The notes: a model not told the origin generated them from the letters alone. Positions 53,916 to 62,734 are shown, counted from the stretch's first letter. The stretch is 64,000 nucleotides of DNA from Paenibacillus zeirhizosphaerae (GCF_030705605.1 NZ_JAPCKK010000011.1:124001-188000); one strand, 5' to 3'. Numbers and translations are program-made.

Positions 53916-55469
53916 TCACGAATAATATTCAATGGTATAGCGGAAGGGATAGGTTTGGCGTTCCTGGCTCCTGGTGGATTGTTTCCGAATCCCTTCCGGC
54001 ATGACTCGCTCATAGTGGATTTGTTTTACAAACTGCTTCAAGGTCTCGTTCTGCTCCTCGACCGTCAGGGATTGGAATTCCTCAAGCAGTCTGATCATGC
54101 GTATCGTAAGATCCACAAGAGGTACAGCCTCTATGTTCCGGATCTGCTGCACGATCTTCTCCTTCGTTTCCTGCAGCATGTGACCTTGTTCCAGCAAGGT
54201 TTGCTTCTTCGCCTTGAGTTCTTCGTGCGACAGGACGTCTTCCAGCGCCAGTTCGATCAAGTTCCCTTGTAGCCGCTTGTTCTCCAGTAGCCGTGTTTCA
54301 ATCATAGCCAGACGTTCCTGAAGATCCATAAGGTTGACATCCCCCTCTTGCTGCTGCAGGAGGTGAGCTGCCAGACGTTGCTTGTGGCTCTGGATCTGCA
54401 ACACCACTTCTTCTTCCAGGAACTGCAGCTTCATACCCTGGTTGTTACATTTCATACGACTGTCAGGCAGCACATTTCTGCAAGCCCTGATGAAGAGAAC
54501 CCCGTGTCTCTTCTTTTGAATCTCAAGTTTGTTTCCGCAAACACCGCAGAACAGAAGGTCTTTGAGCATGGTGGCTCCCGTTTGGCCGGCCAGCTTCTCG
54601 CGGGTCAACGGGGTCTGTCCCTTGCCTTCCATACGTTTCCGATTGGCTTGCTCCCAATCGTCCGGCGAAATGATCGCAGGGTGGGCGTGATCCGTAATGA
54701 TCGTCTCCAACACCTTGTAGCTGTGCACCTGGCCCTTCTTGATCCGCTTTCGGTTCTGAAACACCAGGGTTCCCTTATACACGGGATTCCGCAGGATCAG
54801 CAGAATGTTGATGGGCAGGAAGTCATTCAACTGTTGTGTTGTGAAGCCCTCACGGTTCAATAGATTGGCAATCTTGCGGCAACTGAAACCTTCGATGTAT
54901 AGCTTGAAAATGTATCGAACCACCCCGGCCTCGGGCTCGTAAATTTCTAGCTGCTTGGTATCAGGATTGCGTCGATAGCCATAAGCAGCCTTCCCGCTGA
55001 CATGCTCTCCCCGTCTGGCCCGCTGTATTTTATTGGCTTTGGCTCTGCGTCCGATCATCTCATATTCCAACGTAGCGAACAAAGAGCTTACATCATACAA
55101 TAGACGATCCTCCTGTGAGCCTGACAGGTTAAACGTTTGGGCAGGCGTCATGATTTTAACATCATGATCGATACAAAGCTGCTTAATCTGCTGCGATACG
55201 AGCCCATTCCGTGAAAGACGGTCCAGGGATACCGCAAAAATAATTTTATATCGTTCGATGTTATCCAGTAGTCTCTGCAATTGGGGGCGTGCATCCAGAT
55301 TATACTTTCCCCCGCTCACAATTTCTTCGTACACCTCAAAGGTATAACCGTGCTCACGGCAAAATTCCTCCATCAGCTCACGATGATTCTGAAGCGTATC
55401 TTCATTTTCTCCCTTGTCCCGTGAAATTCGCAGGTAGAGTGCTCCCGATATCCCGGTGTTGCCATTCAT
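53916..55469 (-). CDS. Large serine recombinase
   Basis: A 517-residue site-specific recombinase. The N-terminal resolvase domain has the catalytic Ser in YLRISRDKGENEDTL, Arg residues in SLDRLSRNG and the helix ending GRRAKANKIQRARRG; a recombinase domain (YGYRR...KIANLLNREGF) and a zinc ribbon (FCGVCGNK and a later Cys pair) and coiled-coil follow. Such enzymes integrate phages or mobile elements. No other phage or element gene flanks it, so it is either a solitary remnant or the integrase of a very small element. The ATG at 55469 follows GGAGG by nine bases. Confidence 0.9.
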   Translation of the reverse strand: MNGNTGISGALYLRISRDKGENEDTLQNHRELMEEFCREHGYTFEVYEEIVSGGKYNLDARPQLQRLLDNIERYKIIFAVSLDRLSRNGLVSQQIKQLCIDHDVKIMTPAQTFNLSGSQEDRLLYDVSSLFATLEYEMIGRRAKANKIQRARRGEHVSGKAAYGYRRNPDTKQLEIYEPEAGVVRYIFKLYIEGFSCRKIANLLNREGFTTQQLNDFLPINILLILRNPVYKGTLVFQNRKRIKKGQVHSYKVLETIITDHAHPAIISPDDWEQANRKRMEGKGQTPLTREKLAGQTGATMLKDLLFCGVCGNKLEIQKKRHGVLFIRACRNVLPDSRMKCNNQGMKLQFLEEEVVLQIQSHKQRLAAHLLQQQEGDVNLMDLQERLAMIETRLLENKRLQGNLIELALEDVLSHEELKAKKQTLLEQGHMLQETKEKIVQQIRNIEAVPLVDLTIRMIRLLEEFQSLTVEEQNETLKQFVKQIHYERVMPEGIRKQSTRSQERQTYPFRYTIEYYS

Positions 55470-55838
55470 GGTGCTCATCCTCCATCTATAGAGCCTGATT
55501 TCCTTACGTGTGAGAATATCTCATGGGAAACCTCAGATAACTCCGGATTGTTCGAAATCGTCCCGCATTTTGAACCCTTTGCTCTACTTGACAGCTATTC
55601 TGTCTATTCATATGAAACAAGCTGTGACTTATTACTTGGAAAAAATAGTTAATCGGGGCGAACCTAGTGAGACACAACAATCCATGGCATGGAAAAGGGT
55701 GTACGCCGGTGCGAATTACCAGAGAAGAGCGTAGTTGAAAGAGGGGCAAGCTAGGAGAGAGTCAGCGTGTTCCGGTGCTTGTGACGGATTTGTTTGTGAA
55801 AATTACAGGTAGATCATCAGGCGCAACGGGGGCCACGG
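55470..55838. other. Intergenic region upstream of the recombinase
   Basis: No convincing gene. A frame at 55510-55734 is open but has no ribosome site and no family likeness. An attachment site of the recombinase would be expected here, next to its 5' end, but no inverted repeat core stands out. Confidence 0.4.
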
Positions 55839-56061
55839 GCACTCTTTTCGTGCGTGTTTCATGCGTGGGTGAGACGCTCCGAGAACGAAGCATTCCTCCA
55901 ATCACTGTTGACCCTTCGGGCCAAAGGTGAACGCTCCGCTTTTCCGGAATTGCTTCGTCCTCTCCGCTGCTTTTGTGCATCCCCCAACTTAACAAGAACA
56001 ACCGGAAATCGCAATCTTCTGGTTTAACAAAATTGAAAAAGGGGCTGCCCTAAGCCATTTT
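55839..56061 (-). repeat. Structured interspersed element, copy 3
   Basis: On the minus strand it shares with copy 1 a GGCTTAGGGCAGCCCC hairpin, CAATTTTGTTAAACCAGAAG, GATGCACAAAAGCAGCGGAG, CGAAGCAATTCCGGAAAAGC and GGAATGCTTCGTTCTCGGAG, ending AAGAGTGCCC. Inner stem bases TTCACC and GTGATT, TTGGCCC and GGGTCAA, replace TTCGCC/GCGATT and TCGGCCC/GGGTCGA of copy 1. It lies 3' of the nucleoside hydrolase gene on its strand. Confidence 0.8.
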
Positions 56062-56116
56062 CATGACTTTTTGGACAGCTCCATCTGCTCTTTTCTTATA
56101 GGATAACCCGCGAAGT

Positions 56117-57073
56117 CTACTGAATCGCTCCAAGCACTTCATACAACATCGCGGTAAATGCTTCCCGGCTCACTTCCTCGCACACTCTTACATTGCGCGG
56201 ACGCTCCAGCCGGTTGTTGATATCCACAAGACTGTAACCGCGTGTCAGCTCGCCCGCCGTCTCCACATCCACATGATACATGCCCGAACGAGTCATAATC
56301 GATTCATCGGCCGCTACAGCCATCAGCAGCGTATCCGGGTGTGTGGTGCCCGGCAGCCGGTGCACCTCTTTATTGAACTGCTTGACGACTTTATTAATAT
56401 CGATAAAGAACTGCGCCCCCGCTGTCCCTATCCGCTCAATCTCCTCATGGTTCGTATCCTCCATCACCGAATAACGGGTACACATATCCCAGCCGACCAT
56501 CGTGATCGGCACGCCGGAATGCAGTACGATTCTGGCGGCTTCCGGGTCAACCCAGAAATTGTATTCGGCCGATGGCGTAATATTGCCCAAGGAATTATTC
56601 GTGCCGCCCATGATGTACAGGTGAGGAATCTTCGGAATGATTGTCGGGTCCTTCTGAAGGGCCATGGCTATGTTAGTCAGCGGCGCAATCGCCAGCAGAT
56701 GAATTTCACCAGGATTCGCGTGAATTTTCTCAATCAGAAAGTCAACCGCATGCCCCTGCTCCGGTCGCTGAACTGCCAGCGGGAAATTCGCTCCGCCCAT
56801 GCCGTCAGAGCCGTGCACATCCTCCACCGTCCGATGCTGGCGCTCCCCGAGCGCCAGCATCGGCTTCTCGTGCCCCTTGTAGACCGGGATGCTTCCGCCT
56901 TTGCCTGCAACTTGAATGGTGTAGAGCGCATTTTCCACCTGCTGGTCAAACTGCACATTGCCGCCGGTAATCATCACACCTTCGACCTGGAAATAGTGCA
57001 TCGCCGTCAGAAGGGCAATCGTGTCGTCCCCTGCTGTATCCGTATCGATGATGACTTTTTTTCTGTCCGTCAT
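56117..57073 (-). CDS. Nucleoside hydrolase (third copy)
   Basis: A 318-residue IunH-family enzyme. The N-terminal block is DTDTAGDDTIAL (A in place of the usual P or G before GDD), then GSDGMGGANFP, IAPLTNIAMAL, YIMGGTNNSLGNITPSAEYNFWVDPEAA and THPDTLLMAV, where HPD replaces the common HDP. It should hydrolyse nucleosides, but the altered ribose-pocket blocks suggest another preference. The ATG at 57073 fits the family N-terminus; an ATG at 57130 with GGAG seven bases ahead is the alternative. It follows the ABC-F gene closely and may be co-transcribed with it. Confidence 0.88.
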   Translation of the reverse strand: MTDRKKVIIDTDTAGDDTIALLTAMHYFQVEGVMITGGNVQFDQQVENALYTIQVAGKGGSIPVYKGHEKPMLALGERQHRTVEDVHGSDGMGGANFPLAVQRPEQGHAVDFLIEKIHANPGEIHLLAIAPLTNIAMALQKDPTIIPKIPHLYIMGGTNNSLGNITPSAEYNFWVDPEAARIVLHSGVPITMVGWDMCTRYSVMEDTNHEEIERIGTAGAQFFIDINKVVKQFNKEVHRLPGTTHPDTLLMAVAADESIMTRSGMYHVDVETAGELTRGYSLVDINNRLERPRNVRVCEEVSREAFTAMLYEVLGAIQ

Positions 57074-57157
57074 TTGCCTTGCGTCCCCCTTCAGCTTATC
57101 CGAACCTTCCGGTTCACTGTCTCTATTCATTGAAGCACTCCGGGGCCGCCAGTGCAA

Positions 57158-59065
57158 CTATTCCAATGCAATCCACTCAGCCAGCAGCGCGTCCAGCCGC
57201 TCACGCTGCTCTTCCCGAGCATTCCATAGCTCCTCCAGCCTTACCGGATCATCTGTGGCCTGCTCCAGCTCGGCTTCAAGCGCTGTGAGCGCCGCTTCCT
57301 GGGCAGTGATGCGCCGCTCCAGCTTCTCCATGGCAGCCAAGGCTTGATTCGAGTTCTCCGCCTTGCTTCCGGCAGTTCCTTTCCCTTTGTCCACAACCAC
57401 TTCTTCCCGTTTCTCCGGGACCTTGCAGATGTCTTCAAGCTGCCGCTTCTTCTCCCGGTAATCGTCGAACCCTCCCAGATAAGAGGTCAAGCGCCCGTTC
57501 TCCAGCTCCCATACCCGCCGCGCGAGCTTGTTGACAAAGTATCTGTCGTGGGAGATGACCATCACCGTGCCGGGGAAAGCCTCGAGCGCTTCCTCCAGCG
57601 CCTCCCGCGAATCGATGTCCAGGTGATTGGTCGGTTCATCCAGCAGCAGCAGGTTCGGCTTTTTCATGACCAGCAGCGCAAGCCGCAGTCTGGACCATTC
57701 TCCGCCGGACAACATGCGCACAGGCTTAAAGACATCAGCACCGTAGAACAGATACCTTGCCAGAATACCGCGGGCCTCCCCCTCTTCCACAGCAGCTTCC
57801 TTCCGGAAAAAGGTGAGCACCGTATCCGAGAGCTCCTCCCGTTCCTCCTGCTGCGCCAAATAACCGTACTCCACACGCGAGCCCCATTCCACATGGCCGA
57901 CATCGGGCTGCTCATTGCCAAGCAGCAGACGCAGCAGGGTGGATTTACCTGCCCCGTTATCCCCCAGTAGCGCTACCTTCTCGCCGAACTCCAGGCTGCC
58001 TTCGGCACCGGCCAGGATCGGCCGCCCTGCGTATGCTTTATGAAGATTTTCGAAACGTACCACCTTCCTGCCCGAGCGGTCCTGCGGATTCAGGTCGAAA
58101 TCCGCACTCTGCCGCTCCAGTACAGGACGTTTGATCAGCTCCATCCGTTCCAGCGCCTTGCGGATGGATGCGGCTTTTTTGAAAAACTTCTCATTGTCGC
58201 CGATCCGGCCCCATTCCTCAAACCGCCGGATGGCCTCTTTCATTTTCTTGATCCGCTTCTGTTGCTCCTGGTAGTCCGCGAACTGAATCAGGAGGCGTTC
58301 CTCCTTTTCTTTCAGATAACCGCTGTAATGAGTGAGGTACGTATGCGCCTCGCCATCTTCAATCTCAATCACTTTGCCGATGACGGCATCCAGGAAGTAG
58401 CGGTCATGGGACACGATGACGCAGGCCCCTGCATAACTGCGGAGAAACTGCTCCAGCCATTCCAGCCCCTTCAGATCCAAATGGTTCGTCGGTTCATCCA
58501 GCAACAGCAGATCAGGCTTCCCGATCAACTGGGACGCGAGCGCGATCCTGGTCTTCTCTCCCCCCGATAAGGAACCGAAGATGCGCTTATAAGCAGACTC
58601 GGGAATATGCAGTCCGTTCGCCACCTGATTGATATTCGCCTCCATTTCGTAGCCGCCTGCCTGTTCAAAACGCTCCTGGAGCGCAGCATACGACTTCAGA
58701 AGCTTCTCCATTCGCTCGGTAGCCGCCGCGTCCGGATCGGACATCTCCTGCTCCAGCCAGCTCATCTGGCGATGGCATTCCTGCAGCTCACGGTAACCAT
58801 AAGCGAGCACCTCATGGACAGTCATCGCTTCGAACTCCTCTGGAATTTGCGGCAGGTACCCGATGCGGATATCCTTCTTATGCGTCAGCAGGCCTTCGTC
58901 CGGTGTGTTCTGCCGCGCAATCAGCTTAAGCAGCGTTGTTTTCCCACTGCCGTTGCGTCCGATCAGTCCAGCCTTCTCGCCTTCATGTATTTCAAAATCC
59001 ACCCCATCCAGAATGAGGTTCGCTCCGTGATAAGCTCTCAATTGTTGCCCGTTTACGATATACAT
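57158..59065 (-). CDS. ABC-F family ATPase (ribosome-associated)
   Basis: A 635-residue protein with two ABC domains and no membrane part. Domain 1 has IGRNGSGKTT, the signature SLSGGEKTR and LLLLDEPTNHLD; domain 2 has GDNGAGKST, LSGGEWSRLR and LLLLDEPTNHLD. Between them lies the interdomain linker (about 80 residues) that reaches the ribosomal P-site or exit tunnel, and a coiled C-terminal tail ends the protein. ABC-F proteins rescue stalled or antibiotic-bound ribosomes. AGGAGG precedes the ATG. A short ORF and terminator upstream suggest attenuation control, as for resistance-type ABC-F genes. Confidence 0.92.
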   Translation of the reverse strand: MYIVNGQQLRAYHGANLILDGVDFEIHEGEKAGLIGRNGSGKTTLLKLIARQNTPDEGLLTHKKDIRIGYLPQIPEEFEAMTVHEVLAYGYRELQECHRQMSWLEQEMSDPDAAATERMEKLLKSYAALQERFEQAGGYEMEANINQVANGLHIPESAYKRIFGSLSGGEKTRIALASQLIGKPDLLLLDEPTNHLDLKGLEWLEQFLRSYAGACVIVSHDRYFLDAVIGKVIEIEDGEAHTYLTHYSGYLKEKEERLLIQFADYQEQQKRIKKMKEAIRRFEEWGRIGDNEKFFKKAASIRKALERMELIKRPVLERQSADFDLNPQDRSGRKVVRFENLHKAYAGRPILAGAEGSLEFGEKVALLGDNGAGKSTLLRLLLGNEQPDVGHVEWGSRVEYGYLAQQEEREELSDTVLTFFRKEAAVEEGEARGILARYLFYGADVFKPVRMLSGGEWSRLRLALLVMKKPNLLLLDEPTNHLDIDSREALEEALEAFPGTVMVISHDRYFVNKLARRVWELENGRLTSYLGGFDDYREKKRQLEDICKVPEKREEVVVDKGKGTAGSKAENSNQALAAMEKLERRITAQEAALTALEAELEQATDDPVRLEELWNAREEQRERLDALLAEWIALE

Positions 59066-59108
59066 AGTAGGTCCTCCTCAGGTGATGAAGACCCTGACCC
59101 GCACAGCA

Positions 59109-59145
59109 CAAAAAGGGCTGCAGGAATATGCCCGCAGCCCTTTCG
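59109..59145 (-). terminator. Leader terminator (attenuator) before the ABC-F gene
   Basis: AAAGGGCTGC pairs with GCAGCCCTTT (59112-59121 with 59134-59143), followed on the minus strand by a T-rich tail (TTTTTGTG). It lies between the small ORF at 59165-59308 and the ABC-F start, so read-through is needed for expression from the upstream promoter. Confidence 0.8.
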
Positions 59146-59164
59146 GATAAAGCAATCCGTTCGG

Positions 59165-59308
59165 TTAAGGTAGGCGTCTTCTCGCGATAGTTATTTCCGT
59201 ATTGTTAAAAATGGACAGACTTCTCCCGTTGACGGAATCAGCATGAACGATGCCAGCCATAGCAATGGGAAGCTGGCTAATACGGTTGTTCACCATCTCG
59301 AAATTCAT
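59165..59308 (-). CDS. Small ORF (47 aa) upstream of the ABC-F gene, possible leader peptide
   Basis: The ATG at 59308 has an excellent ribosome site (GAAGGAGGTGA) and the frame encodes 47 residues starting MNFEMVNNRISQLPIAMAG and ending TEITIARRRLP. The final RRR fits the '+x+' pattern on which macrolides stall ribosomes. Twenty bases after its stop begins the leader terminator of the ABC-F gene. It is thus a plausible regulatory leader peptide whose stalled translation would free the gene; an independent small protein is the alternative. No family was recognised. Confidence 0.65.
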   Translation of the reverse strand: MNFEMVNNRISQLPIAMAGIVHADSVNGRSLSIFNNTEITIARRRLP

Positions 59309-59423
59309 CTACCTTCACCTCCTTCACATAATTACTTTTAATGTAGCATAAATTCGTTTGCACGCACAAGTGGCCAATGAGCCAGCATCCTTAGCTCCCG
59401 CTGAAATTCCATGCCGGGCCGCA

Positions 59424-59636
59424 TCAGGAACGAGCGCCGGAAAAGGAACCGCCAGCGAGATTCAGAATCGGCAGCATTCTGACCTCCTGATTCATGGACG
59501 AATCGCATAAAGGGCAGCTTGGCTCCCCGTTGAACGTAAAATCCCTACGCATCCACCCGTTGCAATCATTGTTGGTGCAGGACCATACCTCTGTATTCTC
59601 CTCCGGGACAGGCTCAGGAACATGGCGTTTATACAT
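59424..59636 (-). CDS. Cold-inducible YdjO-like zinc-ribbon protein
   Basis: A 70-residue protein with two Cys pairs (SCTNNDC and SCPLCDS), the zinc ribbon of the YdjO family, and the typical WSCTNNDCNGWMRRDF block. YdjO is induced by cold in Bacillus; its molecular role is unknown. AAAGGGGG precedes the ATG. The gene is alone, with the ABC-F leader 115 bases downstream. Confidence 0.85.
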   Translation of the reverse strand: MYKRHVPEPVPEENTEVWSCTNNDCNGWMRRDFTFNGEPSCPLCDSSMNQEVRMLPILNLAGGSFSGARS

Positions 59637-59982
59637 GGTAATCCCCCTTTGACGTAATCAGACTATAATAATATGCTCACGATTTCCAAATTCATGCATG
59701 TCATGAAAGAAAATCAAAGCATGTCTTGTGCCCGGCGATGAAAATTTCTTGCCAAATAAAAAAATAAATTTAAGTCTTAACAGCAACCTATTACCTTTTT
59801 GGCGCGTCTAACATACAGAAGAAGGAGCTTGGTAACAAGTTACATTACTGATGTTGTTTTCTTTCTTCTAATAATGTTACTCTAGTAGTAAGCTTCCGTA
59901 CCCATCATTTGCTAGATTGGGGATCGGGCCTTCCGCACCGTTAGCGGACATCAATTTTTAAGAAAAAGGAGCAGACAAGCGC
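59637..59982. other. Intergenic region between YdjO-like and stalk-domain genes
   Basis: About 350 bases holding divergent promoters. GTAACAAGTTAC (inverted repeat near 59830) and TTACTCTAGTAGTAA (near 59877) are small palindromes upstream of the stalk-domain gene and may be control sites. No reading frame stands out. Confidence 0.4.
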
Positions 59983-61044
59983 ATGAAATTCAAGAAACCC
60001 GTCATTATTACTGCGGTGTCGGCCTTGGCCGTTTCCGCCGCACTTTTAACTCAGCCTACATATGCCGCCCAAGCTACCAAAACGATTAAAGCGGTGTACA
60101 ACAACATTGCCATTGTCTACAACGGCAACACCGTGCCGTCAGACGCATCCACAGAGCCATTCATGATCAACGGAACGACTTACCTGCCGCTTCGTATGGT
60201 CGGTACAGCCCTGGATAAGAAAGTAACCTGGGACGGTTCCAATAAACGTGTTGTGATCGAAGACAATGCAGCACCGGTTGATAACAGCACAGTGACAGCA
60301 CTGAACAATCAAATCAACACCTTGAACCAGCAGCTCACTGCAGCGAAATCCGAAGCCGCGACCAAGGATGCTACCATTGCACAGCTTCAGAAAGACAAGG
60401 CAGCCCTGCAGGCGCAAATTGACAGTAACAAAAATAACAATAACAACAACAACAGCAGCTCCAACATTAGCGACCTGGAAGATGACCTGAATGATGATTT
60501 CGGCAATTATGAAGATACCGATTCCGAGATCGTATTGAGCGGTAACAAGGATAAAGTTACCCTTCGTGTAAATGTCGACAAGAAGGGTTGGGATAAGCTG
60601 TCCAGCAGCAAGAAGACCAACCTGATCCAGGACATCGTTGACGACATCCGCGACACTTACAAAGATGCGACGATTTCCGGTACGGTGCGTGATGACAGCA
60701 GTTCTGATACGCTGTCTACCATCTCCGTAAGAAGCTCGGGAGTTGCATCGGTGACCGAAGAGTCCTCTGGTTTGGAGGTTTCTGAGCTTGAAGATGAAAT
60801 CCAGGATGATTTCAGCACCTACAAAAACGTTAAATTCGACATCAGACTGTCCGGTGATGAAGATAAGGTGACAGTAAGAGTCTATGTTAAGAAGGATGAC
60901 TGGAACGGCCTGAGCGTTGCCCAACGGAGCGACTTCAAAGACGACATCGTGGAAGCTATTGAGAATGAGTACGAGGATGCAGATATTGCGGGAACCATTT
61001 TTGACAGCAGCGACAATTCCAGGCTCGATACTTTCGATAACTAA
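59983..61044 (+). CDS. Secreted stalk-domain protein with duplicated acidic C-terminal domain
   Basis: A 353-residue exported protein. Signal peptide (MKFKKPVIITAVSALAVSAA to TYAA); copper-amine-oxidase N-terminal-like stalk domain about residues 30-95 (FMINGTTYLPLRMVGTALDK); a coiled coil (residues 105-150); an Asn/Ser linker; then two copies of a ~75-residue acidic domain starting SDLEDDLNDDF and SELEDEIQDDF and ending in ISGTVRD / IAGTIFD. The stalk domain is common in Paenibacillus surface proteins. The duplicated domain is not recognised; its Asp/Glu density suggests cation or surface binding. It ends in a strong terminator. Confidence 0.88.
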   Translation: MKFKKPVIITAVSALAVSAALLTQPTYAAQATKTIKAVYNNIAIVYNGNTVPSDASTEPFMINGTTYLPLRMVGTALDKKVTWDGSNKRVVIEDNAAPVDNSTVTALNNQINTLNQQLTAAKSEAATKDATIAQLQKDKAALQAQIDSNKNNNNNNNSSSNISDLEDDLNDDFGNYEDTDSEIVLSGNKDKVTLRVNVDKKGWDKLSSSKKTNLIQDIVDDIRDTYKDATISGTVRDDSSSDTLSTISVRSSGVASVTEESSGLEVSELEDEIQDDFSTYKNVKFDIRLSGDEDKVTVRVYVKKDDWNGLSVAQRSDFKDDIVEAIENEYEDADIAGTIFDSSDNSRLDTFDN

Positions 61045-61060
61045 TTAGTTCAGATAAGGT

Positions 61061-61097
61061 AAGGGCCGAAGCGAGAATCTCGCTTCGGCCCTTTTTT
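61061..61097 (+). terminator. Terminator after the stalk-domain gene
   Basis: AAGGGCCGAAGCGA pairs with TCGCTTCGGCCCTT and T6 follows, 17 bases past the stop. Confidence 0.9.
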
Positions 61098-61164
61098 CAT
61101 GTCCTTTTATAAATCCCACATGCTCAAGGTCAGCGGGATCTGTCCCCGGTCTACTCGCCCTCTT

Positions 61165-61464
61165 TTACTCCATGAACGAGCGTTCATTCGAGGCGTCGTA
61201 TTTTAGAACGTCGATTTTGATCCTGTTTCCCCACTTCTCAAAAAACGCCGCCGCCTTTTGTCCTTCAAGATGGGCCGTCAGCGATTCTTGATCTTGCCAC
61301 CGTTCGACGATCAGCATGCGTCCGGCGCGCGCATCTTCCAAAGTAACGGCATAAAAGAGGCACCCCTTTTCAGTTCTCATACTGGAAACGATGTCCGGAA
61401 TGTCTGCAGTGAACTCATCCACATCAGAAGGATTCAGGTGAAGATAGCCTATGAGTACAATCAT
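61165..61464 (-). CDS. YgiN-like antibiotic biosynthesis monooxygenase domain protein
   Basis: A 99-residue ABM-fold protein. GCLFYAVTLEDARAGRMLIVERW, then LTAHLEGQKAAAFF, matches putative quinol monooxygenases such as YgiN, which oxidise quinols without a cofactor. GGATGAAC precedes the ATG. It lies downstream of a quinone-reductase-like gene under a TetR repressor, so a joint role in quinone or electrophile handling is likely. A 17-base hairpin separates the two. Confidence 0.8.
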   Translation of the reverse strand: MIVLIGYLHLNPSDVDEFTADIPDIVSSMRTEKGCLFYAVTLEDARAGRMLIVERWQDQESLTAHLEGQKAAAFFEKWGNRIKIDVLKYDASNERSFME

Positions 61465-61534
61465 TTTTGTTCATCCTTTTTTGCTTAATGAAATTGGCAA
61501 GCTGCATTAAAAACCATTGGCGATCCTCACTCGT

Positions 61535-61578
61535 CGGCTCGTGGAACGTCGTAAAACCTTGCGACGTTCCACGAGCCG
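61535..61578. repeat. Perfect 17-base inverted repeat
   Basis: CGGCTCGTGGAACGTCG (61535-61551) and CGACGTTCCACGAGCCG (61562-61578) pair perfectly around a 10-base loop. It lies between the quinone reductase stop and the monooxygenase start, without a T run. Confidence 0.8.
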
Positions 61579-61602
61579 TGCGAGTCATTCGAGCTGTCGT
61601 CT

Positions 61603-62613
61603 TCACACGACCGTGAGCACGATCTTGCCCTGGATGTGCCCACGGGCGGCTCGTTCGTGCGCCTTGCGAGCATCGGCAAGTGGAAACGTGCTGTCGATGG
61701 CGACGCGAACCGTCCCATCATCAAGCAAACGCCCGAATTCTGCAAGCTGCGGGCCGTTCGAGCGCACTTGGGTCATCGAGACCGTGACGCCCAGCTTCGC
61801 GGCTTGCTCGGCATCGGAGAAGCCTAAGAACACCGGGAACAAAGCGCCGCCCCGCTTGAGCGTACGCAAGAAACGACCGGTGGTGGGACCGCCGAGGGTA
61901 TCGAGAACGAGATCAACGTCATGCGCGACGTCCTCAGGAGAGCTCTTGGTGTAGTCGATGAATTCGTCGGCACCGAGCTCGCGCAGGAACGGCTCATGCT
62001 TGCCCGATGCCACCGCGATGACGTGCGCACCCTTCCATTTAGCCAACTGCACCGCTAAGTGCCCCACGCCGCCCGCGGCACCATTGACGAGTACCGTCTT
62101 GCCGCCCAGCGGCACCGGGCGATGCGACTCCGGTTGAAACGGATTCGCTTCATTGTGCCCCAGTTCAATCAGGTACTGCCAGCCGGTGAGACCTGCCATC
62201 GGCGCCCCTGCGGCTTGTACGTGATCGATGCCAGCCGGTTTGAGTGCAAGGTCCGACGCTGGCGCGGCGACGTACTCGGCATAAGCGGCGCTCTCCCCCA
62301 TGCTAGGAAAGCGAACCATGCCGAACACTTCATCGCCGATGGAGAAGCCCTGCACATCCGTGGCTACCGCCTCGACGACGCCCGACACGTCTGACCCCAG
62401 AATGAAGGGAAAGGACACCGCCGGCTGCCACTCAGGAGGAAGATCCTTATACCCGGCGCGCAGGTACCAGTCAGGGGGATTGATGCCAACCGCGTGCACG
62501 CGGACAAGCACCTCACCCGGTTTCAGTTCGGGAAGCGGGGCCTCCTCGTAACGCAGTACCTCAGGGCCGCCAAATTCGTGCTGCCGAATCGCCTTCATTG
62601 TGTTTGTAGACAT
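61603..62613 (-). CDS. NADPH:quinone reductase-like medium-chain oxidoreductase
   Basis: A 336-residue zinc-free MDR protein. The N-terminal GroES-like domain has HEFGGPEVLRYEEAPLPEL and VHAVGINPPDWYLRAG, the Rossmann loop is VNGAAGGVGHLAVQLAK, and the end matches ADARKAHERAARGHIQGKIVL, a quinone-oxidoreductase tail. It reduces quinones or enones with NADPH. The ATG at 62613 follows AAAGGAG. The gene uses GC-rich codons unlike the host, which suggests transfer. It is divergent from a TetR regulator, and the shared promoter carries two palindromes. Confidence 0.9.
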   Translation of the reverse strand: MSTNTMKAIRQHEFGGPEVLRYEEAPLPELKPGEVLVRVHAVGINPPDWYLRAGYKDLPPEWQPAVSFPFILGSDVSGVVEAVATDVQGFSIGDEVFGMVRFPSMGESAAYAEYVAAPASDLALKPAGIDHVQAAGAPMAGLTGWQYLIELGHNEANPFQPESHRPVPLGGKTVLVNGAAGGVGHLAVQLAKWKGAHVIAVASGKHEPFLRELGADEFIDYTKSSPEDVAHDVDLVLDTLGGPTTGRFLRTLKRGGALFPVFLGFSDAEQAAKLGVTVSMTQVRSNGPQLAEFGRLLDDGTVRVAIDSTFPLADARKAHERAARGHIQGKIVLTVV

Positions 62614-62673
62614 ATATTGTTTTCTCCTTTCACGCAGATGTGTTATTATTACTAGAGCAGTGCTCCACTTAAA

Positions 62674-62716
62674 CGGATCACTGTTCCGATTACAACTATA
62701 CGGAGCTACGATCCGT
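62674..62716. promoter_or_regulatory. Paired TetR operators
   Basis: CGGATCACTGTTCCG (62674-62688) and ACGGAGCTACGATCCGT (62700-62716) are inverted repeats CGGA-7-TCCG, 27 bases apart, in the divergent promoter. The outer AAACGGATC and GATCCGTTT also pair with each other. Confidence 0.65.
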
Positions 62717-62734
62717 TTGTCAAGGAGGAAACAC

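Noticed and set aside
55510..55734. 74-residue frame upstream of the recombinase
   Set aside because: No ribosome site, no family likeness and random-looking composition.
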